From the NCBI GenBank assembly GCA_029948255.1, contig JALIZF010001488.1, positions 1-64,000 on the forward strand: a DNA stretch of 64,000 bases, given 5' to 3'. The stretch is from Telmatactis stephensoni. Lineage: Eukaryota; Cnidaria; Anthozoa; Actiniaria; Isophelliidae. Made by a program: the position numbers and the translations under genes. Shown here piece after piece: positions 11,857 to 23,678 of the stretch. The notes under the pieces are model-generated. The model was not told the DNA's origin, ran no database searches, and saw only the letters and a program-made list of their open reading frames with translations. Every line of letters begins with the position of its first letter. The stretch's first letter is position 1.

Positions 11857-12169
11857 ACAAAATATATAATATATATATATATAGTGATCCTTGGTTGAAT
11901 GTGCAAAATGCACTTTCTGTAAGTTATGAAAATTATCTGATATTGACCTTCTCTGATAAGTGGAAACATCTTCTTTCAACATACCAATAACATAACGCAC
12001 TTCTTGTTGGCAAGATGACATGATTACAAAATGGTTTCCTGGTATTGAAGACTAACTGGTATGGGCAAGATTAAATCTCTTTGACTTGTGCAATGGCAGT
12101 ACACTTACATGTATATACTCCCCCAATGTATAGATGTATGATATTGGAGAACATGACTGGAAGTGCACA

Positions 12170-12945
12170 CCCAGTAAATGGTATTCATCAGGAAATCAGT
12201 GGTATTAAGGACTGTCAACTGGTACACACTCAACAAACATGGTATTGTCAAAGGACCCTCTTTTAAGAAATTCAGTCTACACCATGACCAGGAAATCAAT
12301 TGTATTAGGATCAATATTGGCAGCATACACCCAACTCACATAGTATTGTCCATATGATGGTTTTTAGAAATGTATCCTACACCATGACCAGGAAATCAAT
12401 GGTATTTGGATCTATATTGGCAGTACACACCCAACTATAGGATGGTTTTTAGAAATCTAGTCTACACCATGACCAGGAAATCAATGGTACTGGGATCAAT
12501 ATTGGCAGTATACAGACCCAACTCACATGGTATAGTCCATAGGATGTTGTTTTAAAAAAAAATCCAGTTTACAGCATGACCAGGAAATAAATGGTATTAG
12601 GATCAATATTGCCAGTACACACCCAACAAACATGATATTGTCAAAGGATCTTCTTTTAAGAAATTCAGTCTACACCATGACCAGGAAATCAGTGGTATTA
12701 GGATCAATATTGGCAGCATACACCCAACTCACATAATATTGTCCATAGGATGGTTTTTAGAAATGTATCCTACACCATGACCAGGAAATCAATGGTATTT
12801 GGATCTATATTGGCAGTACACACCCAACTATAGGATGGTTTTTAGAAATCTAGTCTACACCATGACCAGGAAATCAATGGTACTGGGATCAATATTGGCA
12901 GTATACAGACCCAACTCACATGGTATAGTCATAGGAGAGATCAAA
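12170..12945 (+). repeat. Higher-order tandem repeat, 393-bp period
   Basis: Subunits of about 90-130 bp share ACACCATGACCAGGAAATCA, GATCAATATTGGCAG and CACCCAACT. Four subunits form a larger unit: the start at 12,271 recurs at 12,664 (393 bp later), and the following subunits repeat in the same order with the same private variants (for example ATTTGGATCTATATTGG). The second copy ends near 12,945. Confidence 0.85.
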
Positions 12946-13099
12946 CAAATGGAACAGTGGTATTAATAGAAATCCCTGGATTGCTAACCATTAGGAAAGA
13001 CTACTAACAACAATACAGACAGATCCAATCATGGCACATAAATAACGTGAAGGAGACTTGGCTGTAAATGGTATATCTACTGACCAGTATATAGCACTC

Positions 13100-16000
13100 T
13101 TGTATTCATGCATGTAAATAAATGTGTCCAACAATGGGTAAGCAAAGGAAAATGGCAACCAACTGGATGGACTTCAAAACTAGACTGGTACAATGTAAAT
13201 GAAACTTGGGGTGTCAATTTCACTGTTGTATTCACTGGTAATGGTAGTCATCTGACATTGTAATATGGAGTGGAAATGGGACTATTGTGTTATGGCTGTT
13301 CGGCCACATACAATTTGTAATATGAGTGGAAAATGCTAACTGACTTGACAAAAGGAATTATTGATACCTCAGAGTACAATGGAAATTGAAACTAGTGATG
13401 CAGTCCAAGTTGTTCACTGGTAATTGTATTTACCCCTGACCATGTTATATGGATGGAAATGATGGCTCAAAAATGGAACTAGTGATTGAACTTGTAATGG
13501 CAATTGTCTGATGTACAGTGGATGGGTTATGGTGACTGACTCAACAGAGAATGATGACACTTCCATCTATAGCACATTATTTTGAAAATGGAACTGGTAA
13601 GCAGCATATTATTTCCTGGAAATTGTATTTGTCCAACAATGGCCAACATGGATGGCGAATAGTGAAGTCTTATTTTCTGGTCTTTGCTGAACAGTTGTAC
13701 ACTACGGATGGGGAAATAGCACTTGCCTAGATGGAGATGAAGGACACCACGATAGCAGACTTGGAAAATAATGGTCATCATCAAGTCAAGTCAATTAGTC
13801 TCCTTGTGAATAAGAGGCGATGGCCAGCCAGGATGGTCTTGTACAGCATAGAGGCCTTGATCTCATCTACTAGCTACAAGCCAGTCTCGTGCCAAATTTG
13901 GTATACATGTCGGCCTCTGTCCACAAGCAGAAGCCAGACCCTGCTGGGGTTCCAACAGAACCAAGTTGTGCATAGTGATGAAGTTGTGCACAGTGACGCA
14001 CTATGACAGGCACAATGCACAACCAGATGTAGTCTTCTGCAATGTACATCTTATATTTAGTCAATCCATCCCTATTACCATATTATGGACATGGTAAATC
14101 ACAGTTACAGTCACTTCTGGTGGTATTTGTCTGGCCAATGTCATGGATAGAAAATGGTAACTGACAAGATGGTGAAGACTGGAAAATGGAGTGCCACTGG
14201 TAATGGCATTTTGTCTCTGACCATGTAATATGGATGGCAAATGGTAACTCACTGGAACTGGTAAAGCACCCAGACTCAGGTATTACTGGTAGTGGTATGT
14301 ATGACATGGCAACTGACTGGACAGAGAATGACATTACATCAAATTTATTTTGGAGGACTAGGACAGATGACTAGAAATATCCCTGAATACAAATTCTAAC
14401 CACTAACCCTAATGTTCCCTAACCACTAACCCTAAGCCTAACCACTAAACCTAACCACTAACCTAAGCCTAGTCTGTATTTACGGATATTTGTAGAGCCA
14501 GTGCCAGTCCTCTCAAAACCAAATTTTGAAGTACTTGATTTAGTCAACACCCAGAGAATGACACTTCATTGGCAGTCTGGAAAATAGAACTGATAAACAC
14601 CTGTATCACTGATGTCCACTGGTAATGGTACCTATTTATCCAACTGTAATATGGATAGAAAATAGAGACTGGTGAGAAATGACCAATGGCATGTGGTGGT
14701 AAACATTGCGATGTTCATTGGTAATTAATGGTATTTAGCCAATGTAAATATGGTTGGAAATGAAGACTGGCACTTCAATGGCAGACTGAAAACTTGACCT
14801 TGATGTAAACACTGGTATTCAACAGTAATCATGGTACTTGTCTAACTATGTAATGTACTAGATGGAAATAACGACTGGACAGAGCTAGAATAATAAATGG
14901 TATTTCAACGGCAGACTGGAAAAAGAAACTAGCAAGCTTCTTCACCGGCAATGGAATTCATCTAACAATGGTTACATGGATAGGAATGGCAACTGATTGA
15001 ACACAGAATGGTGATTGATACTACAATTTATAGCAGACTAGAAAAAGGCACTAGTGCTCAGTGGTAATGGCATTTTGTCTCACCATACAATATGGATGGT
15101 AAATAACCCCCGAGTGGACAGAGAATTGTGAATGACACTTCAATGGTAGACTGAAAATCAAACTTGTAAGCAATGGTGGTGTTTTTTCCAATGTGTGTGA
15201 TGTGTATGGAGAATGGCAACCGACTAGACTGGAACTGGTAGGCACTGTTATGTTCACTGGTAATGGTATTTGCCCAACAAAAGCTAAATGGATGGGAAAT
15301 GGCAACCAAAAACTGAACAGGGAATGTAAATGGAACTTGTAAGCACTGTTGCATGGGGTCATAACAACTGGTAATGTTTGTCTGGGAATTTAATATGAAT
15401 AGAAAACAGCACTGGCAGTATTGACTGGTAATGGTACTTGTGGCCAATGAGACATGGAATAGAAAATAGCAAATGACTGGATAGGGCTTGGAGACTGGAA
15501 AATCAGAACTGGTGAAGCAATTGTTCATGTTCACTGGTAATGGTGTGTAATTGTCCAACAACATGTAAATATAGATGGGAAATAGCAACTGCCTGGACAG
15601 AGCACGATGAATAACACTTCAAAAGCAGACTGGAAAATGGAACTGGTAATTAATAAAAGCACTCTTATTTTCACATTTACTGGTATTTGTCTGGCATTGT
15701 ATTATATAAGGAAATTGCCAGGAAATGATGAAGCTTTCATGTGAGACACTGGAAAACTGAGATGAAGATGGCAATTTACTAGCAATGACACTTTTCCAAT
15801 TTTTTGGTATCATGGTTAGGAAATGACCCCTGTATAATGTGAATCTGATGACAATTGAAGGACACTATAGCAGTAAAGTCTCTCACCTGATAATGGGTAC
15901 CAATAACTCGATCTACATGGTATTTCACTCATTCTGCATGGTAAGGATGGAAATGGCCAAGAACTCTCTGGAATTCACTTGAAAAAGTATTTGTGGGAGA

Positions 16001-16250
16001 CAGTGGTATGGGATGGTACTGTAACTGAGTGTAATTTTGATGACAATGACTGGAAAATGGTATTAATAGCACTCTGTGATATTCATTGGAAATGGTATTT
16101 GCTTGATACTATGGAATGGAATAGAAGCAAATCCTATGGGCAGTGGACTATGATCCAGACTTGTGATATATAGATGGAATAGCATTCCAGTAGACAGGAA
16201 CATGTTACATTGACACCATTGTTCTGGGACTAATGTGCAATATCAGAAGG
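13100..16250 (+). repeat. Long degenerate satellite-like array (ACTGGTAATGG family)
   Basis: The words ACTGGTAATGGTATTTGTC, ATGGATGGAAATGGCAACTG, ACTGGACAGAGAATGA and CACTTCAATGGCAGACTGG recur in the same order many times (for example near 13,235, 14,199, 14,624, 15,060, 15,256, 15,434 and 15,534) with unit lengths of about 120-190 bp. The strand bias is constant. No ORF survives several units, so this is read as an ancient satellite or a repeat-rich non-coding transcript template. Confidence 0.7.
14373..14496. mobile_element. Fold-back element containing telomere-like repeats
   Basis: The ends AAATATCCCTGAATACA and TGTATTTACGGATATTT are inverted copies with two to three mismatches. The interior is mostly degenerate CTAACC / CCCTAA words, the C-rich strand of the TTAGGG repeat. 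It interrupts the ACTGGTAATGG array. Confidence 0.65.
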
Positions 16251-17706
16251 AAGCTTTTACTGGACTGTAACATATTACACTACAAATTCTAATTCCCTAA
16301 ATCCCCAGAGGTAGCACCATAGCATTTTGGGGGGGTACATGTTCCCCGTTTTTCCACACAGTGTTTTTTTAGGGGTTTTCATGTCCAGCTATGGTGTGAA
16401 AGCTGAACTTGGATTGCAGAACATGGTATTGGTGGTACTGCACTTCTTAGAAGAAGAATATGGCTCCATAAGTTGAATTGTACACTGATCGATGTATATT
16501 CTATAGCATGGATGTCGAGGGATACTTGGCTGGCACAGTATGGTATAAGACAGTTTATAATATCGTTACTCCACAGCAATGTCATGATGTACTTGGTCCA
16601 TTATTGTATCAAAAATAATATCTTTTAAGGTTTCATGGTTGATAAGATTTACATGCTTGGTGCCTTGGGATAGATGGAACATTCACCATAATGATAGATG
16701 GAGTTAACATCTAGAGAAAATGACACCAAATGGTTTTGAACAGGAATTGATGGTACTTGACTGGTACACAACACCAAATTGCTCAGTAGACACTTTATAT
16801 GGTACTATGACGAGTTTTAGGTAAAAATGGAAAGTTTAATGGTTATATCTTCAGTAATTCTTCATTTTGTAAAGTATGCACAGACTTTATGACCTCACAC
16901 AGTCTAGCAATGGAAGCATTGTAGACAGTACACAAGGGGTTAGGGATTATCATATCCCATTTCTAAGCTCATAATTGCTTCAAAACACAACTTGTTGTTA
17001 CTGCAGTGAACAACATTGAGTGGAAAGGGATGTGTAATAAGGGGAGGTTGGAGGCCATTCATTTTATTGATCGAGCAATGAGGCACACTGCAAACATTTA
17101 CTGGTAGTATTCAGGATGAAGGTCCACAAGGACTAAGAATGTTTCAGACTATGTAAGAAGTTGGATATTCCTTTACCGGTTTCTTAGACCTTTGGATACC
17201 AGAAGGTATATACCAATTAATGATTAATCGAGACAGAGGTTACGAATGGATTTTACAGCAACCACCTTGGTGATATCGAATAATTATATTGTGGAGATAC
17301 ACAGAGAGGTACCTTACCATTGGTAAATCAAAAATAATTCATTTGGCAGGAAATTTGACAGTTGCAGTATGGCGCAGCCCATTCCCTCATCACCGAGGCA
17401 AACTACAATACCAATCCACACATAACATCCAGTTGGTGTAAGAGAGCACACTCGACTTCTATCTTGTGTAGTGGTTTTGAGGACTGGGTGCAATTCCCAG
17501 ACTGGATTGTGTTGGATGTTCATTGTGCAAGTCTCGGAAAGTGATATTGAACCTACATAATGCGCGAAAAATGTTAAGAATAAGCATTTAAAACTTTAAG
17601 AATTCAAAGAAGGGATGGTTATTTGGTAGAAATCCGAAGAAAACCTAATTTTTTTCCATTGATAAACTTGGCTTTAAGTTAATGTACGTAAGCTTACTTT
17701 AAGTTA
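16251..17706. other. Diffuse repeat tail, no gene recognised
   Basis: Scattered array-like words (GGTACTTGACTGGTA, ATGGAACATT) fade out here. A GGGGGGG run lies near 16,330. No convincing ORF or splice pattern was seen. Confidence 0.4.
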
Positions 17707-18011
17707 GGGCCATTCCATTTTATATCCACACCCCCCCCCCCCCCCCCCCCCATAGAAGATATAATTCAACAATAGCCCCCAGAAATTCGTTTTTTACCCC
17801 CTCAGAAAAAAAAGATCAAAGTGCCGACACAACTACCCCCTCAGAAATTTTTACACTTTTGTCTGCCCCCCTCAGAAAAATATCCAAAATTACGAAAAAA
17901 TACGAAAAGATCAAAGGCGCCGACGCAACAACCCCCCTAGAAACGACTTTTTAGAACCCCCCAGAAAAAGTCTTCTATGGGGGGGGTGTGGATATAAAAT
18001 GGAATGGCCCT
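17707..18011. mobile_element. MITE with TTA target duplication (PIF/Harbinger-like)
   Basis: Inverted ends of about 40 bp begin GGGCCATTCCATTTTATATC and run through CACACCCCCC to CATAGAAGA; the right end is the mirror (TCTTCTATGGGG...GGAATGGCCC). TTA flanks both sides (17,704-17,706 and 18,012-18,014), the 3-bp duplication typical of PIF/Harbinger elements. The interior has C-rich CCCCCTCAGAAA repeats and a 21-base poly-C run. It is 305 bp with no transposase, hence non-autonomous. Confidence 0.85.
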
Positions 18012-18857
18012 TATTATAAAGCTTAAGTTAAGATTCGATTTTTTAGACGAAACCAAAGTTGAAGAAAGAACTGATAGAATGCAAAGCGAGTATACCAAGC
18101 TCACGATTAAAAGCACCTCAATATCATTTATTCTTTATCTTACCTCGTGAAATTTATCATTTACACTCGAGTCATTTCATGTTGGGTACCTCATGTTCTC
18201 TGAATCCGCCATTTTGATTCTAACCTGAACAAAATAATGGAGTTCCTGTGTTTTGGGCGCCAAAGTGTACCACAGGAAACCCGTCGGCAACTTCTAGTGG
18301 AATCGTTGGATTTTGTAGGCAGTCATATAATGGTTGTTCAATGTTCTCTATTTAACTATACTTTTACTGCGCCGTTCATCTCAAAGCCGGAAGAAAAATA
18401 TTTTAGAAATCGGCCGGGCTTATATATTCAAAGTTTTCAATCAATGTTATGTACTCTTTAATTTTTTGCATAACTTTACTTTAAAGTGAAATGTTTTTTT
18501 GTTTTATTTTTGCTCTTACTCAAAATTACTGAAATAGGATCTTCACCTTGCAATAATTCTAATCAACAATAACAGCGTTTTCAAGTAGTGTTGAGTTTGA
18601 TGCCACAAAAACTTGCTAAGAACCTAAAAACTTAAATGTTTTTGCAACTAATTAATGCAAAAGTTCTCCTTTACTTCTAGTTGAAAGCCCTTTTGTTGAG
18701 CACACTGAAAAAAATGTGAAAAATATATGCACATTTCCTCGCTCGTTTACTCAGTCCAAATATACTGCCGGCTCGAAATCTCTTTTATAACTTGATCCTG
18801 ACTTCGCTTTGTCCAATTTTGTTGCGTACTGAGCCCTTTTTGGGGATGAAACTTTTA

Positions 18858-19055
18858 AGGCTGATTTAGTACACCCTACGATTGTTGGCCCGATTTTTTA
18901 ACAAGGTTTGTTTGGGAAAAGGAAAAATCGGCTCGATTCGCAGAAATCGGCAACAAATATTTTCATGTCGGGCCGATAATCAAATGAACTGGAGCGCAAA
19001 AACAATGGATTTCAAATCGGCCCAACAAATCGTAACGTGTCAATCAGCTTTAAAA
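18858..19055. mobile_element. MITE with AAGGCTGATT ends
   Basis: The left end (AAGGCTGATTTAGTACACCC then TACGATTGTTGGCCCGATTT) and the right end (AAATCGGCCCAACAAATCGTA then AATCAGCTTTAA, read as its inverse) match over about 40 bp with small gaps. Length about 200 bp; no ORF. Confidence 0.7.
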
Positions 19056-20885
19056 TAACTTCTGTCACCTACGATCGCATTGTTATGCATCAGCGGGTGC
19101 GTGCATGCGCAATGCAAAATTCCTTTCTGTTGTTGTTTTGTTGTTTTTTCCAGTAATACACTACGGTCGGAAGGAAACAATGCCACATGCAGGCGACAAG
19201 TAGAACAAAAAGACATTGTTCAGAGTAATCCGCATATTCTTTGTTTTCGTCGTTTTAACAAATCGCGAGCTTCGTTCTAACAGTAGTTTTATCACACGAG
19301 AGTGATAAATGCGCTACGTACTGAGCAGTCTGCGTATTTTGCTTGCGCTTATGCTTATGTCGCTAGAGTGAACCGGCTCTTAGTGAGCAGTGGCGAGAAA
19401 ATTAAAATAGCAACCGGCGGCCGGTATATAACGTCTAAATCGTGGAATTGCTGCCTGATGATACAATTTAGAAGCCGTAGAAACAATGGGAATACGTCAT
19501 GTCTTCAATGCACGTATGTATATCACAGCGAGTAGCCCAATTTTGCTTATTGTTTGATTGACTTTAAAAATTACGGTATTTTTACCGTATTAGAGTGAAA
19601 TTTAAGTTAATGAAATCTAGTAGGAGGACACAAATAATAAGCTTGGGCTACCTAATAGAATATATTTTTTAAGGATAACAATGTTTATCTAAGCAGGAGA
19701 AAATATAACCAAGACTTCCGCATAGCTAATCAAACGTTCGGTAATTGAACTCAATCTCAGTACATGCAGTTACAGTACAAATTCACAGTAGTGTAAGGCC
19801 TCAATTCCTCTTTATACATTTATCATCATGCTACTGAAGGACAACTTCCTCATTTTGACTCAGTACAGTTGTTCGATTGATTTGGATTTGGCTCGGTAAT
19901 CGATCTGATCGAACATAATTGAACTCATCAAAACGTGGTGGCAATCGAACACAATCCAACGTGGTGAGCACGCTGAGGCATCCTTCGGAAGGAGGTATCT
20001 TCGGAAGCCACTCCGATCAGCCGAACCCGAACGCTACGAACGTATTCCGACTCAAACCAATTAAACTTACGGGTTCTAGACACAATTTTAGTGGGAAATA
20101 TCTTATTCTTCAAACGAATAAAAGCGTGTTGAAGATTATTACTGAGTAGTTCAGTCATGAAACCTAATTAAATATACAACGACATTCATCCTCATACCAG
20201 ACCTCCTCGTTTTCATGGATGGCTGCACGAAACGGAAACCACAACGCCGGCTGAAACGCCGGATTGAATTCGATTGAGTTTGATTGCTTTTTTGTTCGAT
20301 TTTGTTCGATTAGCTAGGTATTAATCAGACGCCTCACTCCTGGCAGCCTTCTGTACAGGCATTTTTCAGCTTTTTTTTAGTCATAATTCCTCAATCTCAT
20401 TGCTGAGCCAGGAATTTACTGGATTGAGACTTTGACTTTCTAGCTTCATTAACAGCTTTATGTGATTCAAATTTATTAGATAAATATTGTTTCCAAGATG
20501 TGTGAACTTCTATTTATAGAGTACTTTTTATTGTTATATTTTTAATATAGTAATTGTAAATTCAATTTTAGATATTATCTTTACATGTTAAATTATTGTA
20601 TATACATCTTCACTTATTCAATAATTTATATTTATTCATTTTGTACAAAACTCCTAGTATAGTTTTTACTGAGTTAGGAGTATACCTTTTAAAGTATTAA
20701 AGTATTAAAGATGTGCTTTGTGTGATGACGTACCCAGAGTGTCTATTGTGTACTGTATCATTTAATTGTATCCATTTATATAGAAATACCTATTTACTAC
20801 TAGTGTCTATTTACATCTATTTTGTCTATCTATCTATATGCTATTTCCCATAAAACAAAGCTAAAGTTCAAAATTTCTATATCAT
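19056..20885. other. Stretch with no recognised gene
   Basis: Short ORFs only (up to about 77 codons), none with recognisable motifs or flanking splice signals I trust. A TCTATCTA run lies near 20,825. Confidence 0.45.
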
Positions 20886-21040
20886 CAATAGATTTTCACC
20901 GGACTGTGAAATAGTTACTAAGCTAATAGACACTAATAGACTCTCGGCACCCATTGTTTTCTTTTGTTGCAATACAACTATTAGACACTATTAAACACTC
21001 ACTATTAGTAATTGTTTCACAGTCCGATGTCTAAATAGTG
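20886..21040. mobile_element. Fold-back element with CGGACTGTGAAA ends
   Basis: CGGACTGTGAAATAGTTACTAA on the left faces TTAGTAATTGTTTCACAGTCCG on the right. The inner parts also pair (TAATAGACACTAATAG against CTATTAGACACTATTA). Non-coding. Confidence 0.65.
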
Positions 21041-21084
21041 TCTGCCTATTTTCAAGTTCAACAAAAACAATTCGGAAATTAACT

Positions 21085-22269
21085 AGTTCAACTACATTTT
21101 CTCGTCAATTTTTGCCGCCAATTGCAAGTTTTATTCAGACAAAATTGTCCATGTTCAGGGCAATGATGGCATTATGTTAGTTGTGCGAGGTAATTACACG
21201 TACAAATCATTATATCTCGTGCAAGTAACATAATTCCATCATTGTCCTGAACATGGACATGCCTACAATTTTGTCCGAAACTCAGGCGGTGTGCGCGCTC
21301 TCCCCGAAAAGCAGTGTGGGATTGCATTTTCACACTTTTCTCCAAAGTTATGGACCATGTGTGTTTTCAGTAGGGTAACTTTATGGTCGATTTTATACAA
21401 GAAATGTTTTCTGGATCGATGTGATGTTTTGAAGGTGGTTACATGGGTAATCAAACCATCCCATTCAAGTCATTGTTATATTAATATTTTGATATTGCTG
21501 AAGGAAACTAGGTTTTTATGTAGACGTTGTGTTTGTCAATCTCACTGTTGTAATTTGATGTGGGTTCATTAACCGGGAGATATTCTCTTTATTTTCCATC
21601 GATCGATATATTTAAGTACTTAATAGTGTAGTAGAAATGCTATTCTTTCCGACTATTCCATCGCTCCCCAACGCTCCCCTTGTTATAAATCAGTTTTTTG
21701 GATTTGAAAACAATGCTATTGTAGTCAGATTTTCGCCAAAGTGTCATAAGAACTGACACTGGCTTCAATGATTTATAAAGCTAGCAATCGTGGTGTAAAA
21801 CACTCACAGGCTAACATGTCAGTAAGCCAAACTTTGATATTGCTTCTGAATTTATACTACACTCAACTCCCTAATGTGCATTTATTCTGAAAAATCTACA
21901 TGAATTTTAGTATAGTACGTTTCTAGGCTTACTTGTCACGCAAAGCTTGACCTCTCGGGTCATAAATGTTGTTTGTCATCGGTGTCTTGACTAAAACAAA
22001 GATTTTGAGTACAAGCTCTATAATTCAAGCACATTTCATTATAAGATATTCCGACAAGCTATATACTAACAATTAATAACAAAAACGGAATGTGACAAGC
22101 TTTAAACACGGAGATCGAACTAGGAGTTTGATGTGCTCTGTAGCACAACTTGTTGCAAATGACTCGAATTTCATAATAATCCAATAATGCTTTTCGGGGA
22201 GAGCGCGCACACCGCCTGTCCGAAACTAGTGGGCAAAAATGCCGAAGAGAAAACGTCAGTAGTTGAACT
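21085..22269. mobile_element. Outer fold-back MITE, split by a later insertion
   Basis: The outer ends AGTTCAACTAC (21,085) and GTAGTTGAACT (ending 22,269) continue inward with matching TTTTCTC and ATTTTTGCC blocks. The inner palindrome 21,137-21,277 pairs ATTGTCCATGTTCAGG with CCTGAACATGGACAT. Without the 936-bp insertion at 21,283-22,218 and one copy of its 9-bp duplication, the original element would be about 240 bp. Confidence 0.7.
21283..22218. mobile_element. Non-autonomous TIR transposon with 9-bp target duplication
   Basis: Perfect 31-bp terminal inverted repeats begin CAGGCGGTGTGCGCGCTCTC and continue CCCGAAAAGCA; the right end is the exact reverse complement. TCCGAAACT lies immediately outside both ends (21,274-21,282 and 22,219-22,227), a perfect 9-bp target site duplication. 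The 936-bp interior encodes no transposase. A 9-bp duplication suggests a Mutator-like or Merlin-like origin; hAT (8 bp) is less fitting. Superfamily is inference. Confidence 0.85.
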
Positions 22270-22400
22270 CAGCGGTAATTTCACTTGTTTTAGATGAGCT
22301 TGTGATAGACATTCAGGAACAATTGTAACATTAATGTTTTAACGCGCAAAATGTAACAATTTGCAATGCGAAATATAACAACTGAAATCAGTTACATCAG

Positions 22401-22705
22401 TTTCTCACACACCACTGGAAGCCGTATTGTCAAGCTTACCGGCCACCTCCAACTGACTTCTTTATTTCATATCAACAAAACTAAAACTCAACTTACATCA
22501 AGCATGGTAAACACATAACAAACTAGATAAGACTGTCAACCAGAGCCTATAATTAAATTGATACTAGTACAATTGACTAGTACTCTAACAATGTCGACTC
22601 GAACTTACAAGTCAGTAATGGCGGACAACAAAAAAGCAACTGAATTTGCCAACTGAACACGTGACTAAGGCCCCTAGGGCCCAGGCCCCAGTGGTGTGTG
22701 AGAAA
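22401..22705. repeat. Inverted repeat pair, possible MITE
   Basis: TTTCTCACACACCACTGG (22,401-22,418) and its exact reverse complement (22,688-22,705) lie 269 bp apart. The right arm is flanked by GGCCC-rich sequence. Only 18 bp match, so the element's limits are uncertain. Confidence 0.5.
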
Positions 22706-22879
22706 ACATTTTCCACTTCTTTCGTTCCTCAGCCAGAGGAAAATACAACTTTGCGTTGATTGTTACATTTTTCGTAACTTGGCATAACTGATCTGTGCAC
22801 TTGTTGTCAATGTAATTTGAACAATAGAAAGCTGCTAATATTCACTTTATAAACGTCATTTATTTTCATTTTATCATAG

Positions 22880-23678
22880 AACGTGGATAAAAGAACTTAT
22901 TCAGAACTACTGGAAACACACGTTTTTACTCACTTGTTTGAGTACATTATGTATAGCGATTCCTCTTTTAATAAATCGTGGACTACATGGCAAGTATGGC
23001 ATAGGAATCCATGGACTAAGCATCTTGTTTTTAGGATTACTTCCATTCGTCTTTGCCTTATTCTTAGTACGCTTAAGTAAATGGAAACTTTGTTGGTGTC
23101 CTTCGATGACAGTGGCCCTATTGCTTTCGGCATGTTTAGTATTATACTATCTCACAAGTAACGGTCTTTGGTGTTCACAACATCCTAACACAACACGTGC
23201 AATGTGCGAAAAACTCGTCCAGTTCGCGTCGTTGGCAAAGTCTGCAAATGTGACATGGTGGTTAACTTTAGGTGACCTATTAGCTATTCACCGTGGCCGT
23301 GCAATGCCATTTCCTTGGGAGCACGATATTGATGTCTGTATCACGTCTGAGGAATTTGCAGTTTTTCGTAAAGCTCTGAAGTCAAGTGTCGGCCTTTTCC
23401 AACCAGAAGTCGAGTGGCTTTCGCCAGGACATTGCTATTTACCTATCGATATGGCAAAGTTAGGACTGACAGCCCGAATTTATGAAAGTGTTAATGTAGA
23501 TATCTGGACTTGTCCACAGCTTTCGGGAAATATAACGCGTGTGCCCTATTGCAATGGCTTAATGAATGTTCCCAGCTCTTTGAAGGATAAGCACAAAATA
23601 CTGACAAAACATTACGGAAACTATTCTGTGGCCAAGTACGCACACCACGAAAACTTGTGCAAAATCTGGAATGGTTGA
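22880..23678 (+). CDS. LicD/fukutin-type membrane protein, 3-prime exon (partial)
   Basis: LicD-family nucleotidyltransferases, which include fukutin and FKRP in animals, transfer phosphocholine or ribitol-phosphate groups onto glycans, usually in the Golgi. This exon starts after a TTATCATAG acceptor (22,877-22,879), with two bases of its first codon supplied by an upstream exon I could not find. It encodes about 266 residues. Two hydrophobic segments (about residues 45-65 and 75-92) precede the LicD core. That core contains WWLTLGDLLAIHRG and PWEHDIDV, matching the family's W-x-x-x-G-x-LL-x-x-x-R and DxD metal-binding pattern. It ends IWNG and TGA, and that TGA lies within the first unit of the minisatellite. 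An internal ATG (MTV, 23,106) could be an alternative start but would drop the first hydrophobic segment. Substrate is unknown. Confidence 0.75.

Noticed and set aside
14390..14470. Interstitial telomere marking a chromosome fusion
   Set aside because: The repeats are degenerate, one-directional and bounded by short inverted ends, so a mobile element explains them better.
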